From the NCBI RefSeq assembly GCF_000785435.2, contig NZ_JTDB02000002.1, positions 1,096,284 through 1,160,283 of the forward strand: 64,000 bases of DNA, given 5' to 3'. The translations under genes and the position numbers were made by a program. Below the pieces are notes generated by a model. The model searched no databases. It was not told the origin of the DNA and was given only the letters and a program-made list of their open reading frames with translations. Positions within the stretch are counted from its first letter, which is position 1, and each line of letters opens with the position of its first letter. The stretch is from Paraburkholderia sacchari (GTDB lineage: Bacteria > Pseudomonadota > Gammaproteobacteria > Burkholderiales > Burkholderiaceae). Positions 55,829 through 63,698 of this stretch are shown piece after piece.

Positions 55829-55872
55829 GTTTGAACCCGGTTTGAACTCAGTTTGAACTCAGTTTGAACTCA
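55829..55872 (-). repeat. 11-bp tandem repeat (x4) at the VOC-protein stop codon
   Basis: Plus-strand units GTTTGAACCCG, then GTTTGAACTCA three times, the last ending at the stop (tca, 55870-55872). TGA recurs at offsets 11 and 22, giving stops in all three frames. The fourth, distal unit has lost it. Confidence 0.8.
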
Positions 55873-56301
55873 GGCGGCGGGATTTTCGGCCGGCGGCGCG
55901 CTGACCATCCACGGCACGCCGAATTTGTCGGTGAGCATGCCGAAGCCGGGCGACCAGAAGGTTTTCTGGAACGGCATCGTTACCTGGGCGCCGTTGGCGA
56001 GCGCGTCGAAGTAGCGCTGCGCGGTGGCGGCGTCGGAGCCCGTGAGCGAGACGCTGAAACCGGCGAACTTGTCGTTCTGCGTCATGCAGCCGCCGTCCGA
56101 CATCATGATCTGCGCGTCGCCGATCTGAAGCGTCGCGTGCATGATTTTCTCGGCGAACTCGGGCGGCATCGGGCGCTCGGGGTCGGGCGGAGCGTCCTTG
56201 AAGCGCATCTTGAACAGCTCCTGCGCGCCGAGCGCTTCGCGGTAGAACGCAATCGCCTGCTCGCAGGTGCCGTTGTAAAACAGGTAGGGCTGGATTTGCA
56301 T
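55870..56301 (-). CDS. VOC-family protein (PhnB/YjdN type)
   Basis: A 143-residue glyoxalase/bleomycin-resistance-fold protein of the PhnB subgroup: MQIQPYLFYNGTCEQAIAFY at the start, FKMRFKDAPPD, HATLQIGDAQIMMSD, and FWSPGFGMLTDKFGVPWMVS near the end. The catalytic activity of this subgroup is not established. AGGA is 9 nt before ATG 56301; a TTG two codons upstream is closer but less likely. Monocistronic. Its stop lies inside a perfect 11-bp tandem array. Confidence 0.9.
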   Translation of the reverse strand: MQIQPYLFYNGTCEQAIAFYREALGAQELFKMRFKDAPPDPERPMPPEFAEKIMHATLQIGDAQIMMSDGGCMTQNDKFAGFSVSLTGSDAATAQRYFDALANGAQVTMPFQKTFWSPGFGMLTDKFGVPWMVSAPPAENPAA

Positions 56302-56521
56302 CGTCAATTTCCTGGCGGATTAGTCCGATGGCCGGCCCCGTGGAGAAGCGTCGCGCAACCAGGGTGACGGGCGCGGCAGGCAGGGGCCGGGATGGCGCGG
56401 CATGTTGCGCCGCTGCCCTGATTCTAGGCGCTCCAGATGACCGCATGCGCATTTCGGGAGCAAGTGTCGTCAGGGTTTGCGAGAGCGCATACGGGAATGA
56501 AGGTTGCGCCGCGCGCCATGC

Positions 56522-56554
56522 AAAAAGGGCCGCACATGCAACATGTGCGGCCCT
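56522..56554 (-). terminator. Intrinsic terminator of tal
   Basis: A perfect 13-bp stem AGGGCCGCACATG (56526-56538) / CATGTGCGGCCCT (56542-56554) with loop CAA. On the minus strand it ends in TTTTT. Confidence 0.93.
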
Positions 56555-56590
56555 GATGGAAGCTGCGGTGTTTCGCGTGCTTTTGCGTAT

Positions 56591-57550
56591 TTAACGCGCG
56601 CGCAGTTCCTCGATCATCTTTTCGAGCTTGATCGCGTCGGCGGCGAAGGCGCGGATGCCTTCCGCGAGCTTTTCCGTCGCCATGGCGTCTTCGTTCAACT
56701 GGAAGCGGAACGACGGCTCATCCACGGCCACGCGCGCGATCTGCGCGTCCTTGAACGCTTCGGGCGAGAGCTTGCGCTCGACCTTTTCCGTGCTGTCGTG
56801 CAGCTTCTGCAGCAGGTCCGGGCTGATCGTGAGCAGGTCGCAGCCGGCCAGTTCGACGATCTGGCTCGTGTTGCGGAAGCTCGCGCCCATCACCTCGGTC
56901 TGGTAGCCGAACTTCTTATAGTACGCGTAGATCTTGCGCACCGACTGCACGCCCGGGTCATTCGGGCCGCCGTCCTTCGCGTCGTCCCAGTCGGCGCCCT
57001 TGGCCTTCTTGAACCAGTCGTAGATGCGGCCGACGAACGGCGAGATGAGTTGCGCGCCCGCCTCGGCGCACGCCGCGGCCTGCGCGAGCGAGAACAGCAG
57101 CGTCATGTTGCAGCGGATGCCGTCCTTTTGCAGCACCTCGGCCGCGCGGATGCCTTCCCACGTGGATGCCAGCTTGATCAGCACGCGCTCGCGCGGGATG
57201 CCGGCCTGCTTGTACAGGTCGATGATGTGGTGCGCTTTTTCGATCGACTTCTTCGTGTCGAACGAGAGGCGCGCGTCCACTTCGGTCGAGACGCGGCCCG
57301 GGATGATCTTGAGAATTTCGGTGCCGAAGGCAACCAGCAGGTGGTCGATGATCGACTCGACCGATTCGCTCGCGTGATCGCGCACGGTTTTTTCGAGCAG
57401 CGGCCGGTACTCGGCCTTCTGCACGGCCTTGAGGATCAGCGACGGGTTGGTGGTCGCGTCCTCGGGCTTGTACTGGATGAACTGCTGGAAGTCGCCCGTA
57501 TCGGCGACGACGGTGGTGTGCTGCTTGAGCTGATCGAGTGCGTTAGTCAT
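56591..57550 (-). CDS. tal: Transaldolase
   Basis: A 319-residue class I transaldolase of the TalB type (non-oxidative pentose phosphate pathway). It moves a dihydroxyacetone unit from sedoheptulose-7-phosphate to glyceraldehyde-3-phosphate. The Schiff-base lysine is in [13 protein letters not shown]. Other marks are [39 protein letters not shown] and the late [11 protein letters not shown]. Length equals TalB (317). The ATG at 57550 (MTNALDQL) is used because AAGG precedes it; the open frame to 57643 is not supported. Confidence 0.96.
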   Translation of the reverse strand: MTNALDQLKQHTTVVADTGDFQQFIQYKPEDATTNPSLILKAVQKAEYRPLLEKTVRDHASESVESIIDHLLVAFGTEILKIIPGRVSTEVDARLSFDTKKSIEKAHHIIDLYKQAGIPRERVLIKLASTWEGIRAAEVLQKDGIRCNMTLLFSLAQAAACAEAGAQLISPFVGRIYDWFKKAKGADWDDAKDGGPNDPGVQSVRKIYAYYKKFGYQTEVMGASFRNTSQIVELAGCDLLTISPDLLQKLHDSTEKVERKLSPEAFKDAQIARVAVDEPSFRFQLNEDAMATEKLAEGIRAFAADAIKLEKMIEELRAR

Positions 57551-57718
57551 GTCAGGCCTTGTGGGCGCGGGTGCGCCGGCATCGGTGGGAGTTGAACGGC
57601 TTCGCGCGGCCGGGCGGCTTGCGCCCGGCGCGAAGGGCTGCACACGATGCCGTGCCAGCAGGCACGGCTTACTTCATCATTTTATGGCGGATCGGGTGGC
57701 GATGCGATTACGCGAGCC

Positions 57719-57758
57719 TCAGGCACCGTCAAGCACCTTCAGGCCCCTTCAGGTCCGG
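57719..57758 (-). repeat. 10-bp tandem repeat (x4) at the benE stop codon; TGA in every unit
   Basis: On the minus strand the four decamers CCGGACCTGA, AGGGGCCTGA, AGGTGCTTGA and CGGTGCCTGA all end in TGA; the first TGA (57749-57751) is the gene's stop. Offsets 0, 10, 20 and 30 cover all three frames. The other seven positions vary between units, but TGA does not. Confidence 0.75.
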
Positions 57759-58966
57759 CGCGCGTTCAGGATCACCTGCGTGATCACGCCCGCCACGAGC
57801 CCCCAGAACGCCGCGCCGATCGTCAGCAGCGTGAGTCCCGAAGCCGTCACCATGAAGGTCACGAGCGCCGCTTCGCGCTCGTGCGGGTTTTGCATCGCGT
57901 TGGTGAGGCCGCTCATGATCGAGCCGAACAGCGCGAGCGCGGCGATGGAAACCACGAGCGCGGGCGGAAACGCCGCGAACAGCGCCGCGATAGTCGCGCC
58001 AAAAACACCCGCGATCAGATAGAAGAGGCCGCACCAGACGGCCGCCATATAGCGCTTGGTGCGGTCTTCGTGGGCGTGCGGGCCGGTGCAGATCGCCGCG
58101 GTGATGGCCGCGAGATTGATGCCGTGCGAGCCGAACGGCGCGAGCACGAGCGAGGCGATGCCGGTCGTGGCGATGAGCGGCGAGGATGGCGTGTTGTAGC
58201 CGTCGGCGCGCAGCACGGCGATGCCGGGCACGTTCTGCGAGGCCATCGCCACGACGAAAAGCGGAATGCCGATGCTCACGATCGCCGACGCCGAGAACGC
58301 GGGCATGGTGAACACGGGCTTTGCGAGCGCCACGTGGAAGTGGCTGAAATCGAGCAAGCCGAGCACGGCGGCGGCTGCGACGCCCACCACGAGCGTGCCC
58401 ACGATCGCATAGCGCGGCACCGCGCGCTTGAGCAGCAGGTACGCGAAGAACATCGTGAGCACGAGCGGCGTTTGCACCTGCGCGGCGTGGAAGATCTCGA
58501 TGCCGATCTCGAACAGGATGCCCGCGAGCAGCGCCGCCGCGATGCCGGCGGGTACGCGCTTCATGAGCGCGTCGAACCAGCCGGTCACGCCCACGGCCGT
58601 GAGCAGCAGCGCGCACACGATATACGCGCCGATCGCCTCGGCATACGGCACGTGCGGCAGCGAGCTGATCAGCAGCGCCGCGCCCGGCGTCGACCACGCG
58701 ATCACGGTGGGTGCGCGGTACCAGAGCGACAGCGCGATGGTGGTCACGCCCATGCCGATCGAGAGCGACCAGATCCACGAGGAAATCTGCTCCGGCGAGA
58801 GATGCGCGGCCTGGCCGGCCTGGAACATCAGCACGAGCGAACTCGTGTAGCCGGTCATCATCGCGACAAAGCCGGCAACGATCGTGGCAACCGAGGTGTC
58901 TGCGAAGGGGCGCAGCGGTCCCGGCCGGAATGTCGATGGCAGGTCCGGGGACGAAGGCGCGGTCAT
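57749..58966 (-). CDS. benE: BenE-family benzoate/H+ symporter
   Basis: A 405-residue carrier with about 11-12 transmembrane helices. It contains the family marks GFVAMMTGYTSSLVLMFQAG, IAWSTPGAALL, GSHGINLAAITAAICTGPHAHED and SGLTNAMQNPHEREAALVTF. The enteric YdcO and the Acinetobacter BenE belong here. Benzoate transport is the proposed function, but no ben catabolic genes are nearby, so the actual substrate is uncertain. AGGAG precedes the ATG at 58966. Confidence 0.9.
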   Translation of the reverse strand: MTAPSSPDLPSTFRPGPLRPFADTSVATIVAGFVAMMTGYTSSLVLMFQAGQAAHLSPEQISSWIWSLSIGMGVTTIALSLWYRAPTVIAWSTPGAALLISSLPHVPYAEAIGAYIVCALLLTAVGVTGWFDALMKRVPAGIAAALLAGILFEIGIEIFHAAQVQTPLVLTMFFAYLLLKRAVPRYAIVGTLVVGVAAAAVLGLLDFSHFHVALAKPVFTMPAFSASAIVSIGIPLFVVAMASQNVPGIAVLRADGYNTPSSPLIATTGIASLVLAPFGSHGINLAAITAAICTGPHAHEDRTKRYMAAVWCGLFYLIAGVFGATIAALFAAFPPALVVSIAALALFGSIMSGLTNAMQNPHEREAALVTFMVTASGLTLLTIGAAFWGLVAGVITQVILNARRT

Positions 58967-59044
58967 GCTGGAAATCTCCTGGGTTTATGGTTGTGTGCGC
59001 AACGGTATGGCCGCGAGCCGGGCTCGCAACGGTCATGCGCGCCG

Positions 59045-60217
59045 CTATTTGCTCAGCACGCGCATGGCTGTCTCCAGCCCGGCGACGGTGAGCGGATACA
59101 TGCGATGCCCGAGTATCTCGCGGATGATCGACACCGACTGGCGATACTCCCATAGCCGCACGGGCTCGGGGTTGAGCCACGCGAAATGCGGGAACTGGTC
59201 GGCGAGACGGCGCAGCCACACGGCGCCGGCCTCGGGGTTGTTGTACTCGACCGAGCCGCCTGGCTGCAGCACTTCATAGGGGCTCATGGTGGCGTCGCCG
59301 ACGAAGATCAGCTTGTAGTCGGGCGTGAACTTGTGCAGCAGGTCCCAGGTGGGCGTGCGCTCGGCGTGCCGGCGGCGGTTGTTTTTCCACAGGTAGTCGT
59401 AGACGCAATTGTGGAAGTAGTAGAACTCGAGGTGCTTGAACTCGGCCTTCGCCGCGGAGAAAAGCTCTTCGGTGCGCTTGATGTGATCGTCCATCGAGCC
59501 GCCCACGTCGAGCAGCATCAGCACCTTCACGTTGTTGTGGCGCTCCGGGACCATCTTGAGGTCGAGCCAGCCAGCGTTTGCCGCCGTGCTGCGGATCGTG
59601 CCCGCGAGATCGAGTTCTTCGGCGGCGCCCTCGCGCGCGAAGCGGCGCAGGCGCCGCAGCGCGACCTTGATGTTGCGCGTGCCGATCTCGACCTGGTCGT
59701 CGTAGTCGCGGTAGGCGCGCGCGTCCCACACCTTCACGGCGCTGCGCTGGCCGCCTTCGCCGCCAATGCGGATGCCTTCGGGGTTATAGCCGCCGTTGCC
59801 GAACGGCGAGGTGCCGCCCGTGCCGATCCACTTGCTGCCGCCTTCGTGGCGCTCCTTTTGCTCCTCGAAGAGCTCCTTGAGACGCTCCATGAGCTTGTCG
59901 AGCCCGCCCATCGCTTCGATCTGCGCACGCTGCTCGGGCGTGAAGTCGCGTTCGAGCCGCTTCTTGAGCCAGTCTTCGGGAATCTCGAAGGCGAGCTCCG
60001 ATTTTTTCTCGATGCCGCGAAAGTACGCGCCGAAGGCCTGATCGAAGCGGTCGAAGTACTGCTCGTCCTTCACGAGCGTCATGCGCGCGAGGTAATAGAA
60101 GTCGTCGAGCGAAGGCGCGATCACGCGCTCCTTGAGCGCCTCGACGAGCGTGAGGTACTCCTTCACGGAGACCGGCAGCTTCGCGTCTCGCAGCGTATAA
60201 AAGAAGTCGATCAGCAT
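59045..60217 (-). CDS. VWA-domain protein (CoxE/YehP-like, MoxR partner)
   Basis: A 390-residue cytoplasmic protein. The N-terminal ~180 residues (LIDFFYTLRDAKLPVSVKEYLTL) contain a charged helical region, and a VWA domain (about 215-390) has the MIDAS motif DVGGSMDDH. The HAERTPTWDLLHKFTPDYKLIFVGDA segment is typical of the CoxE-like family. These proteins act with MoxR ATPases in metal-centre or complex maturation, and a MoxR gene is 60 bp upstream. GGAGA precedes the ATG at 60217. The client protein is not known. Confidence 0.9.
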   Translation of the reverse strand: MLIDFFYTLRDAKLPVSVKEYLTLVEALKERVIAPSLDDFYYLARMTLVKDEQYFDRFDQAFGAYFRGIEKKSELAFEIPEDWLKKRLERDFTPEQRAQIEAMGGLDKLMERLKELFEEQKERHEGGSKWIGTGGTSPFGNGGYNPEGIRIGGEGGQRSAVKVWDARAYRDYDDQVEIGTRNIKVALRRLRRFAREGAAEELDLAGTIRSTAANAGWLDLKMVPERHNNVKVLMLLDVGGSMDDHIKRTEELFSAAKAEFKHLEFYYFHNCVYDYLWKNNRRRHAERTPTWDLLHKFTPDYKLIFVGDATMSPYEVLQPGGSVEYNNPEAGAVWLRRLADQFPHFAWLNPEPVRLWEYRQSVSIIREILGHRMYPLTVAGLETAMRVLSK

Positions 60218-60256
60218 GCGGGTTCTCCGGCCTTGCGAGCGTGCCGCGGTTTTGGC

Positions 60257-60283
60257 GGCGCTTTCTAGCGGGGGCTTTTAGCG
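60257..60283 (-). repeat. 13-14 bp duplication at the MoxR stop codon
   Basis: Plus-strand GGCGCTTTCTAGCG and GGGGCTTTTAGCG are near copies (one extra base). The gene's stop tta (TAA, 60278-60280) corresponds to cta (TAG) in the other copy, 13 bp away in another frame. The stop codon is preserved though its identity changes. Confidence 0.55.
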
Positions 60284-61129
60284 GTTATGACGGTTCATGT
60301 AGATGAGCCGCTCGAAGAGACTCATGTCCTGCTCGTTCTTGAGCAGCGCGCCGGCGAGCGGAGGCATCGACTTCGAGCCGTCCACCGCGCGCAGCGCGTC
60401 GGGCGGAATGTCCTCGGCGAGCAGCAGCTTGAGCCAGTCGAGCAGTTCGGAAGTGGACGGCTTCTTCTTCAGGCCCGCGACGTTGCGCAGCTCGAAGAAG
60501 CTTTCCATGGCCGCGCTGAGCAGGTCGCTGCGAATGCCCGGGTAGTGCACCTCGACGATGCGCTGCATCGTGGCCGGATCGGGGAAGCTGATGTAGTGGA
60601 AGAAGCAGCGGCGCAGGAACGCGTCGGGCAGTTCTTTCTCGTTGTTCGACGTGATGATGACGAGCGGGCGCTGCTTCGCCTTCACGAGCTCGCGCGTTTC
60701 GTACACGTAGAATTCCATGCGGTCGAGTTCGCGCAGCAGGTCGTTGGGAAACTCGATGTCGGCCTTGTCGATCTCGTCGATCAGCAGCACGCTTTGCTGC
60801 TCCGACTCGAACGCCTGCCATAGCACGCCCTTCACGATGTAGTTGCGGATGTCCTTCACGCGCTCCTCGCCGAGCTGCGAATCGCGCAGGCGCGAGACCG
60901 CGTCGTATTCGTAGAGGCCCTGTTGCGCCTTCGTGGTGGACTTGATGTGCCACTGCATGAGCGGCATGTCGAGCGCGGCGGCCACCTCCTCGGCGAGCAT
61001 GGTCTTGCCCGTGCCGGGCTCGCCCTTGATGAGCAGCGGCCGTTTGAGGGCGATCGCGGCATTGACCGCGAGCTTGAGATCGTCGGTGGCGACGTACTGC
61101 GAAGAGCCTTCGAAACGCGTGGCGCGCAT
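60278..61129 (-). CDS. MoxR-family AAA+ ATPase
   Basis: A 283-residue AAA+ chaperone-like ATPase. Walker A GEPGTGKT is at 36-43, Walker B is VLLIDEIDKAD, and sensor 1 is in VIITSNNEKELPDAFLRRCFFHY, with the arginine finger pair. It belongs to the MoxR subgroup that pairs with VWA proteins, and the CoxE-like gene follows 60 bp downstream. The start MRATRFEGSSQYVATD fits the family. It probably remodels or activates a protein complex; the target is not evident. Confidence 0.92.
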   Translation of the reverse strand: MRATRFEGSSQYVATDDLKLAVNAAIALKRPLLIKGEPGTGKTMLAEEVAAALDMPLMQWHIKSTTKAQQGLYEYDAVSRLRDSQLGEERVKDIRNYIVKGVLWQAFESEQQSVLLIDEIDKADIEFPNDLLRELDRMEFYVYETRELVKAKQRPLVIITSNNEKELPDAFLRRCFFHYISFPDPATMQRIVEVHYPGIRSDLLSAAMESFFELRNVAGLKKKPSTSELLDWLKLLLAEDIPPDALRAVDGSKSMPPLAGALLKNEQDMSLFERLIYMNRHNR

Positions 61130-61531
61130 GATGAACCGCTCGCTAAAAAAATCTCAGTATAAGTCAGAAGGGGTGTTGGGCCGGGAGGGGCTCGCGTATC
61201 GTTGGGTCCGCCCGCGATGTGGGCCTTGGTACTACGGTTATGCCACTCGTTTGCGGCTCGCAAGCAGGGCGCGAGACGCATCAGGGATGACCCGCACGCC
61301 ACGCGCCAGGCCGCTCGCGAATTTTCCCATTCGCGCCCGAGCCCCGTCCGGCGGGCGTCAGCGGGCCTTGCCCGGGCAGCAGCCCGGTGGACGTGCGGCG
61401 GGCCGTCGCGGTATACTCGGACCGATTTTTTTCGGCCTGCACGGCGACCCAAAAGTAAAACAGCAGTCATGCGTCGCAGGCCGAGGCCTGCGGTTCGGGC
61501 GTTCGAATCCCCTCAAGCCAGGTTGGATGCT
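61130..61531 (+). promoter_or_regulatory. 402-bp region upstream of the cytochrome c genes
   Basis: No convincing gene. TATACT at 61412-61417, with TGGACG at 61388-61393 (18-bp spacer), is a possible sigma-70 promoter for the cytochrome gene at 61532. A short GTTCGAATCCCC segment at 61500-61511 resembles a tRNA T-loop but cannot be extended to a cloverleaf. Confidence 0.35.
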
Positions 61532-61897
61532 ATGAAAAAAATTGTCAGCAAGCACGTCATGTTTGGCGCATTGACAGTGCTGGCGGGCTTCGCGGCCTCG
61601 GCCCACGCGGATGTCGTGGGCAACGCGAAGGCAGGGCAGGGTAAGGTTGCGATGTGTATCGGCTGCCATGGTATTCCCGACTACCGCACCGCTTATCCCG
61701 AGGTCTATCACGTGCCGATTCTGGGCGGCCAGAACGCGCAGTATATCGCTAGCGCGCTGCACGGCTACAAGAAGGGTGATCGCCACTTCGGGACGATGCA
61801 CGCGATCGCGGCGTCGCTGTCCGAGCAGGACATCGCCGATATCGCGGCTTATTACTCGTCGCAGACGGCCGCCACGAAAAACAACCCCGAGAAGTAA
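61532..61897 (+). CDS. Periplasmic class I cytochrome c
   Basis: A 121-residue secreted c-type cytochrome. The signal peptide MKKIVSKHVMFGALTVLAGF ends near AHA, and the single heme site is CIGCH in KVAMCIGCHGIPDY. A distal methionine is available in FGTMHAIAASLSEQDIADIA, the usual heme-ligand region. Paired with a second cytochrome 76 bp downstream. Such pairs often carry electrons to terminal oxidases or alcohol dehydrogenases. A longer frame starting at 61202 lacks sense as a protein. Confidence 0.92.
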   Translation: MKKIVSKHVMFGALTVLAGFAASAHADVVGNAKAGQGKVAMCIGCHGIPDYRTAYPEVYHVPILGGQNAQYIASALHGYKKGDRHFGTMHAIAASLSEQDIADIAAYYSSQTAATKNNPEK

Positions 61898-61902
61898 CCG
61901 GC

Positions 61903-61961
61903 ACGGGCGCTTTAGCGCAATGGGACCGGAGTAAGGCGCTGAAGCGCCGACTCGGGTCGAC
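61903..61961 (+). promoter_or_regulatory. Structured 5' leader element (second copy of the hisJ leader element)
   Basis: GCGCT-TT-AGCGC (61907-61918) is followed by CAATGGGACCGGAGTAAG, then a hairpin: outer stem GACCGGAGT/ACTCGGGTC (61924-61932 and 61950-61958, one mismatch) and inner stem GGCGCT/AGCGCC (61935-61940 and 61943-61948). It ends GGTCGACA just before the AGGAG of the next gene. It matches the element at 4250-4325, and the stems differ by paired changes. Confidence 0.65.
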
Positions 61962-61973
61962 ACAGGAGAATCC

Positions 61974-62369
61974 ATGAACAAGCCCTATACGGCTGTGCGC
62001 GCGTCGCTTCTGAAGGCCGCCTCGGCGGTATCCGCCGCCGCAGCCCTCACGCTCGCGTTCGGCGTGCAATCGGCGCATGCCGCCGATGCCTCCAACGGCA
62101 AGGTGCTCGCCGACAGCCATAACTGCGCGGCCTGCCACGGCGTGAACCTGAACAAGCCTGTGAGCCCCGATTACCCGAAGCTCGCGGGCCAGCATGCCGA
62201 CTACATCTTCTGGGCGCTGCGCCAGTATCAGATGGGCACCGGCAACGTGAATTTCGGCCGCAGCAATCCGATCATGCAGGCGCAGGTGCAGAGCCTCTCC
62301 GAGCGTGACCTCAAGGATCTGGCCGCCTACGTCGAATCGCTCAAGGGCGATCTGGTCGAGAAGAAGTAA
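61974..62369 (+). CDS. Periplasmic class I cytochrome c (second)
   Basis: A 131-residue secreted cytochrome with signal peptide ending AHA (about residue 36). The heme-binding site is CAACH in SHNCAACHGVNLNKP. YPKLAGQHADYIFWALRQYQMGTG and the late LSERDLKDLAAYVESLKG match the cytochrome c4/c-553-like half-module. AGGAG precedes the ATG. Its leader holds the structured element shared with hisJ. The two cytochromes are likely made from one transcript. Confidence 0.93.
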   Translation: MNKPYTAVRASLLKAASAVSAAAALTLAFGVQSAHAADASNGKVLADSHNCAACHGVNLNKPVSPDYPKLAGQHADYIFWALRQYQMGTGNVNFGRSNPIMQAQVQSLSERDLKDLAAYVESLKGDLVEKK

Positions 62370-62432
62370 GCGCGATCGCGCAGGCGCCATGCGGCATGCA
62401 TGGCGTTTGTGCGCGATACGTGCGCGATGCGA

Positions 62433-62491
62433 ATGCAAAACACCCCGTGTGAGACGCGCTCAGGCGTTTTCTCACACGGGGTGTTTTGCAT
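62433..62491. terminator. 22-bp inverted repeat, bidirectional terminator
   Basis: ATGCAAAACACCCCGTGTGA (and two more bases) at 62433-62454 is perfectly repeated in inverse at 62470-62491, with a 15-nt loop. The stem core is followed by TTTT on both strands. It sits between the cytochrome gene and the convergent DUF1841 gene and can end both transcripts. Confidence 0.92.
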
Positions 62492-62523
62492 GGGCGTTGC
62501 CGCTTTCGAGCGGCGGCCCGGGT

Positions 62524-62958
62524 TCAGTCGCGCGAGGCGCGCCGCTCGATGCGCGCGAGGTAAGCGTCGGTGTCGGGCGGCGTGTTGGTGCGCTGCGCTT
62601 CCCAGATCGTCTCGCCGAGACATTCCATGATGGCGTGCTGCGCGTCGTGGGTGGAGCCCATGCGCGCCGCAAGCCGGTCGTGCGCCGCGCGGATGCCTGG
62701 CGGCTGGTCGATCGAAAGCTGCTCGCTGATGGCGAGATGCATCGACAGATGCAAAAAGGGATTGCTTTGCCCGCGCTCGGGCGAATAGTCCTGCGCGGAG
62801 GCGGCCTCGGCATCGGCGAGCTGCGCGTGGTACTCGGGATGCTCGACGATCCAGTCGGCGGCCATCGCCTCGAGCGGCGTTAGGATCTCGCCCGCGCGCT
62901 GCTTGCGCCAGGTCTCGGTGAAAAAATGGCGGACTTCGTCGCGGCTAGGATTGAACAT
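62524..62958 (-). CDS. DUF1841 family protein
   Basis: A 144-residue protein matching DUF1841: MFNPSRDEVRHFFTETWRKQ, the LTPLEAMAADWIVEHPEYH segment, FLHLSMHLAISEQLSIDQP, and ECLGETIWEAQR near the end. No catalytic role is known to me. It is encoded convergently with the cytochrome genes and upstream of nothing else; nth follows on the same strand 95 bp further upstream in transcription. Confidence 0.9.
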   Translation of the reverse strand: MFNPSRDEVRHFFTETWRKQRAGEILTPLEAMAADWIVEHPEYHAQLADAEAASAQDYSPERGQSNPFLHLSMHLAISEQLSIDQPPGIRAAHDRLAARMGSTHDAQHAIMECLGETIWEAQRTNTPPDTDAYLARIERRASRD

Positions 62959-63053
62959 CGGGTACTGAATCGTGCAGTGTTGAGGGCGGTGTGCTCAGAG
63001 CCAGACTCCACGTGACGCGGGGCCCAAAACTCGATTTTACGCCGGCGGGTTCG

Positions 63054-63698
63054 TCAGAGTTCGGGCGGCGGTGTCTTCGGCTTGAATTCGCACAGCGGCT
63101 CGATCACGCAATGCCAGCACTCCGGGCGGCGCGCCTTGCATACGTAACGGCCGTGCAGGATCAGCCAGTGGTGGGCGTCCTGGCGGAACTCGGCTGGCGT
63201 GAACTTCTCCAGCGCGGTTTCCACGGCCTTCACGTCCTTGCCGGGCGCGAGGCCCGTGCGGTTGGCGACGCGGAAGATGTGTGTGTCCACGGCGATGGTC
63301 GGATGGCCGAACGCCGTGTTGAGCACTACGTTCGCGGTCTTGCGACCGACGCCCGGCAGCGCTTCGAGCGCTTCGCGCGTTTGCGGAACCTCGCCGCCGT
63401 GCTGCTCGATCAGGATCTTGCAGGTGGCGATGACGTTCTTCGCCTTGGTGCGGTAGAGGCCGATCGTCTTGATGTAATCGGCGACGCCTTCCTCGCCCAG
63501 CGCGAGCACCGCCTGCGGCGTGTTGGCCACCGGAAACATCCTGCGCATGGCCTTGTTCACCGATACGTCGGTGGCCTGGGCCGAGAGCATCACGGCGATC
63601 AGGAGTTCGAAGGGCGTCGTGAACTCCAGCTCGGTCGTCGGGTTCGGGTTGAGGCTCTGGAGCGTTTCGTAGATGGCGCGGCGCTTGGTGGCGTTCAT
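63054..63698 (-). CDS. nth: Endonuclease III (Nth), base-excision DNA glycosylase/AP lyase
   Basis: A 214-residue [4Fe-4S] enzyme that removes oxidised pyrimidines. The helix-hairpin-helix LPGVGRKTANVVLNTAFG contains the catalytic Lys, and VDTHIFRV the catalytic Asp. The cluster cysteines follow the C-x6-C-x2-C-x5-C pattern (CKARRPECWHCVIEPLC). Length equals E. coli Nth (211). Its ATG overlaps the upstream stop (ATGA). The neighbour is the RsxB-like gene, the usual arrangement in this order. Confidence 0.96.
   Translation of the reverse strand: MNATKRRAIYETLQSLNPNPTTELEFTTPFELLIAVMLSAQATDVSVNKAMRRMFPVANTPQAVLALGEEGVADYIKTIGLYRTKAKNVIATCKILIEQHGGEVPQTREALEALPGVGRKTANVVLNTAFGHPTIAVDTHIFRVANRTGLAPGKDVKAVETALEKFTPAEFRQDAHHWLILHGRYVCKARRPECWHCVIEPLCEFKPKTPPPEL

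Noticed and set aside
61440..61520. tRNA-like segment (GTTCGAATCCCC)
   Set aside because: Only a T-loop-like string is present. Acceptor, D and anticodon stems cannot be formed around it.
61200..61531. Upstream extension of the first cytochrome c
   Set aside because: It would bury the signal peptide at MKKIVSKH in a long Arg-rich leader; the short start is clearly right.
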